A stretch of 64,000 nucleotides of DNA from Microtetraspora glauca. GTDB taxonomy: Bacteria; Actinomycetota; Actinomycetes; Streptosporangiales; Streptosporangiaceae. The stretch covers positions 1-64,000 of the forward strand of contig BBYL01000027.1 of NCBI GenBank assembly GCA_001570385.1, written 5' to 3'. The notes under the pieces are model-generated. The model saw nothing but the letters and a program-made list of their open reading frames with translations. It made no database searches and was not told the DNA's origin. Made by a program: the position numbers and the translations under genes. This document shows, piece by piece, positions 26,567-36,400 of this stretch; positions within the stretch are counted from its first letter, which is position 1, and every line of letters begins with the position of its first letter.

Positions 26567-27197
26567 TCTGCTGGGTCAGCTCTCCCCGCCGCTGCTGCTG
26601 GCCGCGGCGTGGGTGTTGCTGGTCGCGGAGGCCGGGCTGCTGGTCGGCGTCGCCCTCCCTGGGACGAGCGTGCTCGTCGCGCTCGGGTACTTCGCCCATC
26701 TGGGTGTGGTGCCGCTGGGCGCGGCCGTCGGGGTGGCGGCAGCGGCGGCGGTGACCGGCACCCAGATCTCCTACATGTGGGGACGGCGCCGCGTGGGCGC
26801 CGCCTCGTTCCACCGGTTCGCTCCCGGCCGCTGGGACCGGCCGCGTGAGCTGCTCGGCAGGCATGGCCGCCGGGCGGTGGTCGCCGGCCAGTGGTTCGGC
26901 AGCGCACGCACGCTCACGCCCAGGCTCGCGGGCTGGGCCGGCATGCCGTACCGCACCTTCGTCACCGCGAGTCTGCCCACGGCCTGCGCCTGGGCGACGA
27001 CGCTGGTCACCCTCAGCTACCACGTCGCCCCGGAGATCGTTCAGCGGTTCACCGCCCACCTCGCGGTCGCGGGCCCCGCGGCGGTCGCGGTCGTGCTCGT
27101 CTTCCTCTGGGTGACCCGGGGCCGGCCGAGGGCGCTCCGGCTCGTTCGTCGACAGGGCGAAACAAGCGATTCGCGATCTCGGCGGGGCATCCCATGA
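26559..27197 (+). CDS. DedA-family membrane protein
   Basis: A 212-residue integral membrane protein with about five hydrophobic stretches. It has the family's acidic membrane motif (AEAGLLVGVALPGTS) and the conserved Arg motif ARTLTPRLAGWAGM. DedA proteins move lipids such as undecaprenyl phosphate or phosphatidylethanolamine across the membrane. The GTG start overlaps the methyltransferase stop (8 bp). The C-terminal 30 residues are basic and probably cytoplasmic. Confidence 0.82.
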   Translation: MSDLLGQLSPPLLLAAAWVLLVAEAGLLVGVALPGTSVLVALGYFAHLGVVPLGAAVGVAAAAAVTGTQISYMWGRRRVGAASFHRFAPGRWDRPRELLGRHGRRAVVAGQWFGSARTLTPRLAGWAGMPYRTFVTASLPTACAWATTLVTLSYHVAPEIVQRFTAHLAVAGPAAVAVVLVFLWVTRGRPRALRLVRRQGETSDSRSRRGIP

Positions 27198-27234
27198 ACG
27201 CGGCCCGCTCCGCCGGCCGAACGGGGCCGGGGTG

Positions 27235-28188
27235 TCAGCCGGGGGTCTGGGCGGCGCCGTTCCTGGCGATCCAGGAGGCGTAGTGCGGGCGGTCGGCGAT
27301 GGCCTCGCGGTGCGCCTGCGCCGCGACCTCGGCCAGCTCCTCGGCCCGCTGGGCGAGCGGCCCGTCCCGCCGCCAGGCCACCAGGTGCCTGAGCCACAGC
27401 GGAGTGCCGGCGAGCGGGCGCACCACGATCCCGGGGCCGTCCTGCACCGTGGCCTGGCACGGGGAGATCGCGTGGCCTCCGGCGACCAGCTGCCTGATCA
27501 TCGCGTGCTCGGTCATGCTGTGCGGGACGCGAGGGACGAAGCCCGCCTTCTGACAGGCGGAGTAGACGCATTCCGGCCAGCCGACGCCGTCCGGCGGCGA
27601 GATCACCCAGTCGTCCCCGGCGAGGTCGGCCAACTCGACCTCCTCCCGCCCGGCCAGCGGGTGTCCGCTGCTCATCAGCACGAAGACCGGTTCGGTGGCG
27701 ACGAGGCGCATGCCGACCGAGGGCGCCGCGGGCAGTTCGTTGCCCGGATAGTCGACGAGGGTGGCCGCGTCGAGACGGCGGGAGGCCAGCAGGTCGAGGA
27801 GGAGCCTGGGCGAGTACTCGGTGTGCACCGTGATCGTCAGGCCGGGCATCGTGAAGAGCCGGGCGACCAGGCCGGACAGCAGAGGTGTGACGTACCCGCC
27901 GATGCGGGCGAGGTCCGACTGGCCGTCGTACGCGCCGGCGCCGGTGACCAGTTCGTCCACGGCGAGCAGGATGGACCTGGCGCGGGTGAGCACGAACTGG
28001 CCGAAGGGGGTCGGGGTGACGCCCCGGCGGCCCCGCCGGAAGATCTGGCCGCTGAGCGCGCCCTCGACGCGTTGGAGCTGGGCGGTGAGCGCGGGCTGGG
28101 ACACGCCTACGGCGTTGGCCGCCCTGCTGAGACTGCCGGCGTCGGCGATGGCGCAGATCACGCGAAGATGGCGGAGCTCTACCTGCAC
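27235..28188 (-). CDS. LysR-family transcriptional regulator
   Basis: A 317-residue regulator. The N-terminal winged helix-turn-helix is typical (LRHLRVICAIADAGSLSRAANAVGVSQPALTAQLQRVE). The periplasmic-binding-like effector domain spans about 90-300. The start is the ATG at 28188. It is divergent from an alpha/beta hydrolase gene, the usual LysR arrangement, with a TA-rich inverted repeat (28209-28228) between them. The likely target is that hydrolase plus its own gene. Confidence 0.9.
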   Translation of the reverse strand: MQVELRHLRVICAIADAGSLSRAANAVGVSQPALTAQLQRVEGALSGQIFRRGRRGVTPTPFGQFVLTRARSILLAVDELVTGAGAYDGQSDLARIGGYVTPLLSGLVARLFTMPGLTITVHTEYSPRLLLDLLASRRLDAATLVDYPGNELPAAPSVGMRLVATEPVFVLMSSGHPLAGREEVELADLAGDDWVISPPDGVGWPECVYSACQKAGFVPRVPHSMTEHAMIRQLVAGGHAISPCQATVQDGPGIVVRPLAGTPLWLRHLVAWRRDGPLAQRAEELAEVAAQAHREAIADRPHYASWIARNGAAQTPG

Positions 28189-28208
28189 TCAGGCTCCTCC
28201 TTTCGCCC

Positions 28209-28228
28209 CTATAACGCGTGCACTATAG
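28209..28228. promoter_or_regulatory. candidate LysR operator
   Basis: CTATA and TATAG arms flank a 10-bp centre, with two more matching pairs inside. It lies 20 bp from the LysR start codon in the divergent gap and resembles the T-N11-A dyad class used by LysR proteins. Confidence 0.5.
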
Positions 28229-28303
28229 CCGTTCAGGATTAGCGCCGCATTTCATAGTTCACGCATCGTGGTCGGTACACCGCAGCGACAGGGGGGACCT
28301 TTC

Positions 28304-29557
28304 ATGCCTGTGATCCATCGCCACTCCGGATACGTCCTGACGGACCACCGGATCGCCGTTCCGCTCGATCACGACGATCCCGGCGGCCGGACGATCGAGA
28401 TGTTCGCCCGCGAGGTGGTCGCGGCGGACCGGGCGGCTGCGGATCTGCCCTGGCTGGTCTACCTGGAGGGCGGTCCGGGCCATCGGGCGCCGCGCGCGTT
28501 CCCCGGCTGGCTGGAGCGGGCGAGCCGGGACTACCGGGTGGTGCTGGTCGACCAGCGCGGCACGGGGCTGAGCACGCCCGCGACCCGGCAGACCCTGACT
28601 GGCCTGGACGACCCCGTCGGCTACCTGCGCCATTTCCGGGCCGACAGCATCGTCCGGGACGCCGAGCTGCTCCGCGCGCATCTGGCCGGGGAGCGCCCGT
28701 GGACCGTGCTCGGCCAGAGCTTCGGCGGGTTCTGCGCCCTCACCTACCTGTCCCTGGCGCCGGACGGGCTGCGCGAGGTGATGATCGCCGGCGGACTGCC
28801 GTCGCTGACCGCCTCCCCGTACGAGGTCTATCTGGCGGCCTACCCCCGGGTGCTGGCCCACAACGAGCGGTTCTTCGCGCGCTATCCGGGCGACCAGGAG
28901 GCCGCCGCCAGGGTGGTGAACCACCTGCGGGAGCACGAGGTACGGCTGCCCGGCGGCGACCGGCTCACCCCGCGCCGTTTCCAGACGGTGGGCATCACCT
29001 TCGGGCAGCAGGGCCGGTTGGACACGCTCCACCACCTGCTGGAGGACGCGTTCGCCGGCAACGGCGAGTTGTCCGACATGTTCCTGCGCCGGGTGGACGC
29101 CGTGGTCTCGTTCGCCGAGCATCCGCTGTACGCCCTGCTGCACGAGGCGATCTACTGCCAGGGCGAGGAGTCGGCGTGGGCGGCGCAGCGCGCGCTCGGC
29201 GAGTTCCCCGAGTTCGACCTGGAACGCGGCGGGCCGGTCCGGTTCACCGGGGAGATGATCTTCCCGTGGTTGTTCGAGGAGGACCCGGCGCTCGCGCCGC
29301 TGCGGTCGTACGCCGAGAGGCTCGCCGCGTACTCCTCCTGGCCGGACCTGTACGACCTGGACCGGCTGGCCCGCAACACGGTGCCCGTGGCGGCGGTGAT
29401 CTACCACGACGACATGTACGTGGAGCGAGAGCACTCGCTCCGTACGGCCGAGATGGTGGGCGGTCTGACGTACTGGATCACCAACGAGTACGCCCACGAC
29501 GGCCTGAGCCGGGGCCCCGGAGCCCTGGACCGCCTGATCGGAATGGTCCGCAGCTGA
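28304..29557 (+). CDS. alpha/beta hydrolase, proline iminopeptidase-like (S33)
   Basis: A 417-residue hydrolase. It has the oxyanion strand YLEGGPGHRAP, the DQRGTGLS motif typical of prolyl aminopeptidases, the nucleophile elbow GQSFGG (Ser139) and a C-terminal His region (YAHDGLS). No signal peptide, so cytoplasmic. The ATG at 28304 was chosen; the upstream 12 codons are unlikely. It would release N-terminal residues, often proline, from peptides. Regulated probably by the divergent LysR gene. Confidence 0.83.
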   Translation: MPVIHRHSGYVLTDHRIAVPLDHDDPGGRTIEMFAREVVAADRAAADLPWLVYLEGGPGHRAPRAFPGWLERASRDYRVVLVDQRGTGLSTPATRQTLTGLDDPVGYLRHFRADSIVRDAELLRAHLAGERPWTVLGQSFGGFCALTYLSLAPDGLREVMIAGGLPSLTASPYEVYLAAYPRVLAHNERFFARYPGDQEAAARVVNHLREHEVRLPGGDRLTPRRFQTVGITFGQQGRLDTLHHLLEDAFAGNGELSDMFLRRVDAVVSFAEHPLYALLHEAIYCQGEESAWAAQRALGEFPEFDLERGGPVRFTGEMIFPWLFEEDPALAPLRSYAERLAAYSSWPDLYDLDRLARNTVPVAAVIYHDDMYVEREHSLRTAEMVGGLTYWITNEYAHDGLSRGPGALDRLIGMVRS

Positions 29558-29648
29558 GCCGTCCCTGAGCCGGCGCCGCCGACGGCCCGCGGCGGACGTC
29601 GTCCAGGTCCGCGTGGGCTGTTCGCCCAGGTCAGCGAGGGGCTATATG

Positions 29649-29658
29649 TCGAGAATTA
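29649..29658. promoter_or_regulatory. TCGAGAATTA motif upstream of M64 protease
   Basis: This AT-rich 10-mer lies 140 bp before the protease start. It also occurs as an inverted pair upstream of the secreted protein at 60715 (60753-60811). A shared regulator is possible. Confidence 0.35.
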
Positions 29659-29797
29659 TGCAAAACGCAACGGATGACACCTACCTCCAGATTGCAGCCA
29701 TAAATCCGGAGTTATCCCGACATGAGATGTGCCCTCGGGGCGGCGAAGCCCGATAGTGCAGGCACGCCCCCGATTTCGCTCTGGAGGTTCCCTCCCC

Positions 29798-32110
29798 ATG
29801 CGTGCACGCAGGCCGCTCGCGGCCCTGGCGGCCTTCCCCCTGGCCGCCGCTCTGATCACCATCCCTCCCGCGCACGCCGCCGACGTCGGCAGCGCCACCG
29901 TGGTCCCGATCCAGGTCACCGGTGACCCCGCCAAGCGGTTCAACCTGATCATCATGGGCGACGGCTACACCGAGAGCCAGTTGTCCGCGTTCGCGGCCGA
30001 CACCGACCAGCAGCTCAACGTGATGTGGTCCATCGAGCCGTACAAGTCATACCGGAACTATTTCAACGTCTACCGGGTGGACATCGTGTCCGGCGAGTCC
30101 GGCATCGGCTGCGACCCCGACCTGGCCTCCGGCAAGAAGAACACCCCGCTGAGCATGGCCTTCTGGGGCGGATGCAGCGCCTCCAGCGTGCAGCGGCTGA
30201 TCACCATGAGCAACACCGCGGCCAACAAGTACGCCAACATGGTGGCCGGGACGAGCAGCGCCAACCGGCAGATCCTCGCCCTCGCCAACAGCGGGACGTA
30301 CGGCGGGGCGGGCGGCACGTACGCCACCTCCTCCGGGCACAACTCGATGTCGGCCCTCATCGCGCCGCACGAGATCGGCCACTCACTGGGCGGCCTGCAG
30401 GACGAGTACACCTACTACAGCCGCGGCGTGGAAGGCGGCCCGTACACCGGCGGGGAGCCGAGTTCGGCGCACCACACCCTGCTGGCCGAGCAGCAGATGA
30501 AGGACCAGCAGAAGAAGTGGTGGCGCTGGCTCGGCGAGCCGAGCGAGGCCGGCGGCACCATCGGCAGGTACGAGGGCGGCCTGTACTACAGCAGCAAGGT
30601 CTGGCGGCCGAGCGAGCATTCGATCATGCGGACGCTGGGCTATTACTACGACCAGGTCAGCCGTGAGGTGATGACCCAGCGGATCGCCGCCAAGACCAGC
30701 CTGATCCAGGACAGCACACCCACCGCGGCCAAGGTCGGCGCCGACCGGGTGCTCTGGGTGGAACCGCTGCACCCCAACAGCCACGCGCTGACCATCACGT
30801 GGAGCGTCGACGGCGCCGAAGTGCCCGGCCGCTCTGACGAGCTCGACCTGCGCACCCTGAACCTGACGCCCGGCACGCACACGGTGAAGGCGACCGTGGC
30901 CGACCCGACCGAGTTCGTCCGCGACCCCGCCATCCGGGCCGGCGCGCTCAGCGCGAGCCGTACCTGGACGGTTGACACCGGCGTGACCACCACGCCCACC
31001 GAGGTCACCCCCGGGCTGCGTTCGTCCACCCCCACCGACCGCGCCGTGGCCCGCGACGAGGTCGTGTACGTCGAGACCACCCACTCCGACGACGCCGTTC
31101 CCTCGGTCACCTGGACCCTGGACGGCGCGACCCTCCGCGAGACCGACGCCCACCTGGACCTGTCCGCGCTCGACCTCGCCCCCGGCAACCACACGCTGAC
31201 CGCGTCCGCCGGCGGCGACACGCGCACCTGGACTGTGGACAACACACTGCCCACCACCGCGTACGAGCTGTCCGAGCCGCTGGTGAAGTCCGGCGACAGC
31301 TACGTGTTCAACGGCCCGTTCACCATGCGGCTCACCGGCACGGACGACCGGGACGGATACGTGGTGCGCGAGTCCCGGGTGGACGGCGACGGCTGGTTCA
31401 ACTACTTCGGCTGGCCGACGTCCGCCGACGACCCGTGGTTGTTCACCGAGAAGGGCACGGTCATCGACAGCCTCACGTACGGCAGGCTGCCGCGCGGCAG
31501 GCACACCGTCGAATACCGGTCGATCGACCCCAGCGGGAACCACGGGACGCCGAAGAGTTTCACTGTGACCACCCTCGCCGCACCGCCGGAATGCACCGTC
31601 ACGATCACCGGCACGCGGAACGGGACGCTGTCCCTGCGGTCCGGCGTCACCTGCCTGGACGGCGCTCAGGTCCACGGCGGCGTGACCGTCGGCTCCGGCG
31701 CGTCCCTGGTGGTGAAGGGCGGCACGATCAGCGGATCGCTGAACGCCGCCGGAGCCGCCGAGGTACACCTGCTCAAGGCGACCGTGCAGGGCTCGGTCGC
31801 GATCCACGGCACCACCGGCCAGCTGATCGTCGCGGGCTCCGACCTCAGGGGCTCGGTCAGCCTGACCGGCAACACCACCGTCGACGCCCTGGTCGTCACC
31901 GGCACCGCCGTACGCGGCGCGCTGGCCTGCAGCGGCAACACGCCCGCGCCGTCCAACGCGGGCGTGCCGAACGGGGTCACCGGGGCCGGCCAGTGCGCCG
32001 GGCTCGTCGACAACCCGCGGGGCAAGGGGGTGGACGCCCCGTATGCGGCGGTGCTGACCAGCGACGTGCCCGAGCGGGGTACCGCCGCGTACGAGCACGC
32101 GCACGAGTGA
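29798..32110 (+). CDS. secreted M64-family metallopeptidase
   Basis: A 770-residue secreted protease. Signal peptide 1-28 (cleavage after PAHA), then a peptidase domain with the zinc motif HEIGHSLGGLQDEY (His191, Glu192, His195), as in IgA-type M64 peptidases. Several Ig-like domains follow, each with a similar ending (WSVDGAEVPGRSDELDLRTL, WTLDGATLRETDAHLDLSAL, ARTWTVD). The C-terminal 150 residues form a glycine-rich beta-helix-like stalk (VHGGVTVGSGASLVVKGG). GGAGG precedes the ATG. It acts outside the cell; substrate unknown. Confidence 0.85.
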   Translation: MRARRPLAALAAFPLAAALITIPPAHAADVGSATVVPIQVTGDPAKRFNLIIMGDGYTESQLSAFAADTDQQLNVMWSIEPYKSYRNYFNVYRVDIVSGESGIGCDPDLASGKKNTPLSMAFWGGCSASSVQRLITMSNTAANKYANMVAGTSSANRQILALANSGTYGGAGGTYATSSGHNSMSALIAPHEIGHSLGGLQDEYTYYSRGVEGGPYTGGEPSSAHHTLLAEQQMKDQQKKWWRWLGEPSEAGGTIGRYEGGLYYSSKVWRPSEHSIMRTLGYYYDQVSREVMTQRIAAKTSLIQDSTPTAAKVGADRVLWVEPLHPNSHALTITWSVDGAEVPGRSDELDLRTLNLTPGTHTVKATVADPTEFVRDPAIRAGALSASRTWTVDTGVTTTPTEVTPGLRSSTPTDRAVARDEVVYVETTHSDDAVPSVTWTLDGATLRETDAHLDLSALDLAPGNHTLTASAGGDTRTWTVDNTLPTTAYELSEPLVKSGDSYVFNGPFTMRLTGTDDRDGYVVRESRVDGDGWFNYFGWPTSADDPWLFTEKGTVIDSLTYGRLPRGRHTVEYRSIDPSGNHGTPKSFTVTTLAAPPECTVTITGTRNGTLSLRSGVTCLDGAQVHGGVTVGSGASLVVKGGTISGSLNAAGAAEVHLLKATVQGSVAIHGTTGQLIVAGSDLRGSVSLTGNTTVDALVVTGTAVRGALACSGNTPAPSNAGVPNGVTGAGQCAGLVDNPRGKGVDAPYAAVLTSDVPERGTAAYEHAHE

Positions 32111-32148
32111 CGCCGGGCCGGGACACCTTCCCGGCGGCGCCTTCCGCC

Positions 32149-32182
32149 GGTGGGCGGGGACGGCACCCCGTCCCGGCCCACC
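32149..32182 (+). terminator. terminator of the M64 protease gene
   Basis: A 15-bp stem with one mismatch and a CACC loop, starting 39 bp after the protease stop. Confidence 0.7.
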
Positions 32183-32192
32183 GGTGACGACC

Positions 32193-32232
32193 GGGCGGGA
32201 CGCCCACACAACGGCGTGCGGGCGTCCCGCCC
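32193..32232. terminator. second hairpin between convergent genes
   Basis: A perfect 13-bp inverted repeat (GGGCGGGACGCCC / GGGCGTCCCGCCC) with a 14-base loop, 10 bp after the first hairpin. It may stop transcripts from the NRPS operon on the other strand. Confidence 0.65.
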
Positions 32233-32506
32233 CTCCCGCCTTCCGCCGCCGATTCCGTACATGAGGATGGCGGCATGCGCGAAAGGGAACGACTTCCCGG
32301 CGGGAACACCGGCGGAGCGATTCGGGTCGGTGACACTGTGCGCCGTGTCCCTGGCGTGTGGACGGCTTCGGTCTACGCGCTGCTGGGCCATCTGGAGACT
32401 GTCTGCTCCCTCGGCCCCGGACTGGGCGGGCAGGCCGCCTCATCGTGCCGCGCGGCACCGACAATTCGTGTGCGGTCCGGTTGAGGGACGCGGCCGTCGC
32501 CCCGGC
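32233..32506. other. intergenic tail of the NRPS operon
   Basis: The remaining gap between the hairpins and the PLP-enzyme stop. I see no gene; short ORFs are antisense noise. Confidence 0.4.
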
Positions 32507-33436
32507 TCAGGATCCGTCTGCCACGTTGCCGCCAGAGAGGATGGCCACCACTGGCCCGGCCGGTATCGCGGCGCCGTGGGTGAGGTAAGCCGCGGTGGCC
32601 ACCGCGCCGCTCGGCTCGGCGCGTTCTCCCAGCTCCTGCCGCAGGAGATCGACGGCGGCCACGATGCCGTCCTCGCTCACGGTGACCATGTCGTCCACGT
32701 ACCGGTGGATGTGCTCCCAGGCCAGAGCGCCCACGACCGGAGCACGCAGACCGTCGGCACGGGTGCGGTAGGTCTGCTCCACCGACCACGCGGTGCGCCG
32801 GCCGGAGCGGAAGCTGGCCACGCCGTCGGCGGCCAGCTCGGGCTCGACGCCGATGACTCTGATCGCCGGGTCGACGGCCTTGGCCGCGACCGCGACCCCG
32901 GCCAGCAGGCCGCCGTTGCAGACTGGCACCAGGATCGTGCCGCCATGGGGCAGATCCCGGCCGATCTCCGTCCCGGCGCTGCCGTGCCCGGCGATGATGT
33001 CGAAGTCGTCGGACCGGACGATGGTGGCCCCGAGCCGGTCGGCCAGGGCCGTGCAGGTGATCTCCCGCAGCGGCGGCGGCGTGATCACCACTTCGGCGCC
33101 CAGTGCGCGGGCGGCGGTCACCTTCAGCTCCGGCGCGGTGTCGGGCAGCACCACGGTCGCCCGCAGGCCCAGCCTGCCTGCGGCGTACGCGATGGCCTGG
33201 GCGTGGTTGCCCGAGGACTGGGCGATGACGTGGTTGACACCCCGCTTGGCCAGTTGTCCCACGGCGTTCAACGCGCCGCGCACCTTGAACGAGCGGGTGG
33301 GCTGCCGGTTCTCGGGTTTGACCCAGAGCCGTTCGCCGGGCAGGCGCAGTAGCGGCGTGCGCCCCACAAACGGCGCGATCCGGGCTGTCGCGGCGGTGAT
33401 GTCGGCTTCCGTGACCAGGGTCTCGACCATGCTCAT
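32507..33436 (-). CDS. PLP-dependent threonine dehydratase/serine racemase-fold enzyme
   Basis: A 309-residue fold-type II PLP enzyme. PLP Lys51 is in PTRSFKVRGA, the Asn of the substrate loop in SSGNHAQA (Asn77), and the C-terminal SGGN is present. The phosphate-binding glycine loop, normally GGGGL, reads CNGGL (173-177) here, an unusual change. The ATG overlaps the NRPS stop (ATGA), so it is the third gene of the operon. It may supply or modify an amino-acid building block (dehydration, racemisation or elimination of a hydroxy amino acid). No ACT regulatory domain is present, which argues against housekeeping isoleucine synthesis. Confidence 0.8.
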   Translation of the reverse strand: MSMVETLVTEADITAATARIAPFVGRTPLLRLPGERLWVKPENRQPTRSFKVRGALNAVGQLAKRGVNHVIAQSSGNHAQAIAYAAGRLGLRATVVLPDTAPELKVTAARALGAEVVITPPPLREITCTALADRLGATIVRSDDFDIIAGHGSAGTEIGRDLPHGGTILVPVCNGGLLAGVAVAAKAVDPAIRVIGVEPELAADGVASFRSGRRTAWSVEQTYRTRADGLRAPVVGALAWEHIHRYVDDMVTVSEDGIVAAVDLLRQELGERAEPSGAVATAAYLTHGAAIPAGPVVAILSGGNVADGS

Positions 33437-36400
33437 CCGTTCAATACCTCCGCCTGGATCGCGTCGAGGTCGGCCTTTGCCTCGGGCGGCGGCGCGGCGT
33501 CGGGAACCAGGTCTTCCAGATGGTGCAGCGGGCGGTGACGCAGCCCCAGCAGTCCCCAGACCGACAGGAGCACGCCGCTGGCCAGCAGCACCATCGCCGC
33601 ACCCCGGCCCGGGCCGGAGGTGTACGGCTGGGCCCAGTCGGCCAGCGGGCCCGCGGCCAGGAAACCCAGCGGTTGCATGGCCGTGGCCAGCATGACGTTG
33701 ACGGACAGAACCCGGCCCTGCAGTTCCGGCCCCACCTTCACCTGGATGATGGACAGCCAATGCGCGTTGCCGATGCTCATGCAGGCCAGCCGGAGGAACA
33801 GGCCGGCCGCGACCAGCCACACCGCCGGCCACGCGCCCATCAGCACCACGCCGATCCCGGATCCGATCACGAAGCCGATCATGCCGGTGGCTCGGCGCCG
33901 GGTCCCGCCCCACACCAGCACCACACCGGTGCCCACGGCCGCGCCGAGGCCGCCGACCGCGGTCACCGTCCCCAGGGTGGCCGGTGAGCCGATGGCCAGC
34001 ACGACCGGGGTGATCAGCACCCACATCAGCGCGGTGCAGAAGTTGACCACTGCGAAGTAGAGCGCCATCACGAGGAGCGGCCGACGCCGGCGGAGGAAGC
34101 GCCAGCCGCCGGTCAACGCCGTCCGGAACGTCTCCTCCTGCCGGTGGAACAGCCGGTTGGGGAACCGTACCGCCAGCAGGGTCGCCACTCCTATGGCGAA
34201 CGTGGCCACGTCGATGGCCACCACCGACGAAAGCCCCAACATGCCGATCAACGCGCCGCCGGCGAGCGGCGCCACCACGTTGCCGACCCCGAAACCCAGG
34301 TTGGCCACGGCATTGGCCTGCGTCAGGTACGGCTTGGGCACCAGTTGCGCGATCGCTGCCAGGTAGGCGGGTTGCTGGAAGGCGGTGACCAGCGAGGTGA
34401 CACCGACGATGAGGCACACGTTCCACAACGCCAGCCGGTCGGTGATCAGCAGCAGGACCAGCGCCGCCATCGCGAGCGCGGAGATCGCGTCGCAGGCCAG
34501 CATGATCCGGCGCCGGTCCACCCGGTCGGCCAGCGCGCCCCCCAGCGGGGTGAGCAGAACGGTCGGGATCTGGGACAACATCACGACCAGAGCAAGGTCC
34601 AGGATCCGGCCGCTGTTCTGGTAGGCCCAGACGCCGAGGGCGAAGGAGCTCAGCGCTGTGCCCACCGCCGAGACGAACTGCCCGCCCGCGACGGTGTAGA
34701 AGGGGCGCAGGCCGGTCCGGCCGGTCCGGCCGGGCGGGCGCACCGGGTCGGGCAACCGCCCGGACGCCCAGCGCCGCAGGTATCCGATGAGCAGGTCGGC
34801 CAGCGGCTCGGCCTGGTGCCGCAGGAAGTAGTGGCCGGCCCGGGGCAGTACGGCCAGCTCCGCCCTGGGCGCGAAGGCCGCCCACTCGGCGTACCGCTCC
34901 TGGTGCAGTTCGGTGGCGCGGTCGCGTTCGCCCACCAAGCACAGGATGGGGGCGCGCAGCAGCGGTCCCGCACCGGCCAGCTCACGGCCGAACCACTCCT
35001 GCGCCTGGTCGGCGTCGTGGCGCATCGCCCGCACCGCGGCGTGTTTGGCGGCCTCGCTCATGTCGTCCAGCAGCCCGCCCGTGGCCCGCAGCGCGTCCTG
35101 GAACATCCGGTCGGAGACCCAGCGGTCACCGCGGAAGAGTCGCCGGGCCAGGCGGCCGGGCAGCTGGGCACTGGGGAAGCCGGCGGCCGCGATCACTCCC
35201 AGAACGGGGACCCCGTCCGCCTCCAGCCTGCGGGCCAGGGCCACGGCCGGTGCGGAACCGACGCAGTGACCGTAGATCGCGATCGGGCCGGACGCGGTGG
35301 CGGCCACCTCCGCGGCCAGGTCCTCCACCAGCTTTTCCATCGGCAGCGGCATCTCGTCCGGCCGGGCCGGATCGTGGCCGGGTAACTCCACGGCGAGCAC
35401 CTCCACCCCCTCGCCCAGGGCCCGGGCCAGCGGTTGGTACACCGCCGCCGACCCGCCGCCGTACGGCACGCACACCAGGGTGAACTCGCTGGTGCGGCCA
35501 CCACCCAGGCGGTGCAGCAGCCCGCCGCCGTCCCGGCGATCCAGGAACGCGGCCAGCTCGGCGACAGTGGGCCGGGTGAACAGGTCGATCACCCGCAGGC
35601 CGTGGCCGATCTCCTTGACCGCGCGCACCGCGGCGAAGGAGTCCCCGCCGAGGGCGAAGAAGTCGTCGTGCGCCCCGACCTCGGCCACGCCGAGCACCTG
35701 GGCCCACGCTCGGGCGACCAGCTCCTCGCCGGCCGTGGACGGCGGCACGAACACGGCGGCCTCCGGCCGCGGCTCGGGCAGTGCGGCCCGGTCCACCTTC
35801 CCGTTCGGGTTGAGCGGGAGCCGGTCGAGCACGACGAGCTGTGCCGGGACCATGTAGTCGGGCAGCCGTTCCCTCAGCGCGGACCGGACCGCCGACACGT
35901 CCACGGTGGCCGGCGTCACCCAGGCGGCGAGCTGCCGAGCCTTCCCCTCTCCCACTGGCAGTACCACGGCGTCGGTGACCTGGGGCAGGGCGCGCAACGC
36001 CGTGGTGACCTCGCCCAGCTCGACACGGTAGCCGCGCACCTTGACCTGATCGTCGGCTCGGCCGCGGAACTCCACTCGCCCGTCGGCCGTGACCCGCAGC
36101 AGGTCGCCGCTGCGGTAGCAGCGCCCCTGCCCGGTCAGCGGATCGGGCACGAACCGTTCCGCGGTCAGCTCGGGCGAGCCGATGTAGCCGCGGGTGACCC
36201 CTGGGCCACCGACCACCAGCTCACCCGGTACGCCGGCCGGCACCGGCCGCATGCTCGAGTCCACCAGGTGCCCGTGAACCCCCGGCAGGGGTCGGCCCAG
36301 CGGCACGATCCCCGTCCGGTACTCGACGGGGATCTCCTCGGTGTCGCAGACCAGGCAGATCATCGTGGACTCGGTGTGCCCGTAGTGGCTCTGGATCCGC

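Noticed and set aside
33437..34942. Extension of the PLP-enzyme frame upstream
   Set aside because: It lies out of frame inside the MFS part of the NRPS; the enzyme starts at the ATG at 33436.
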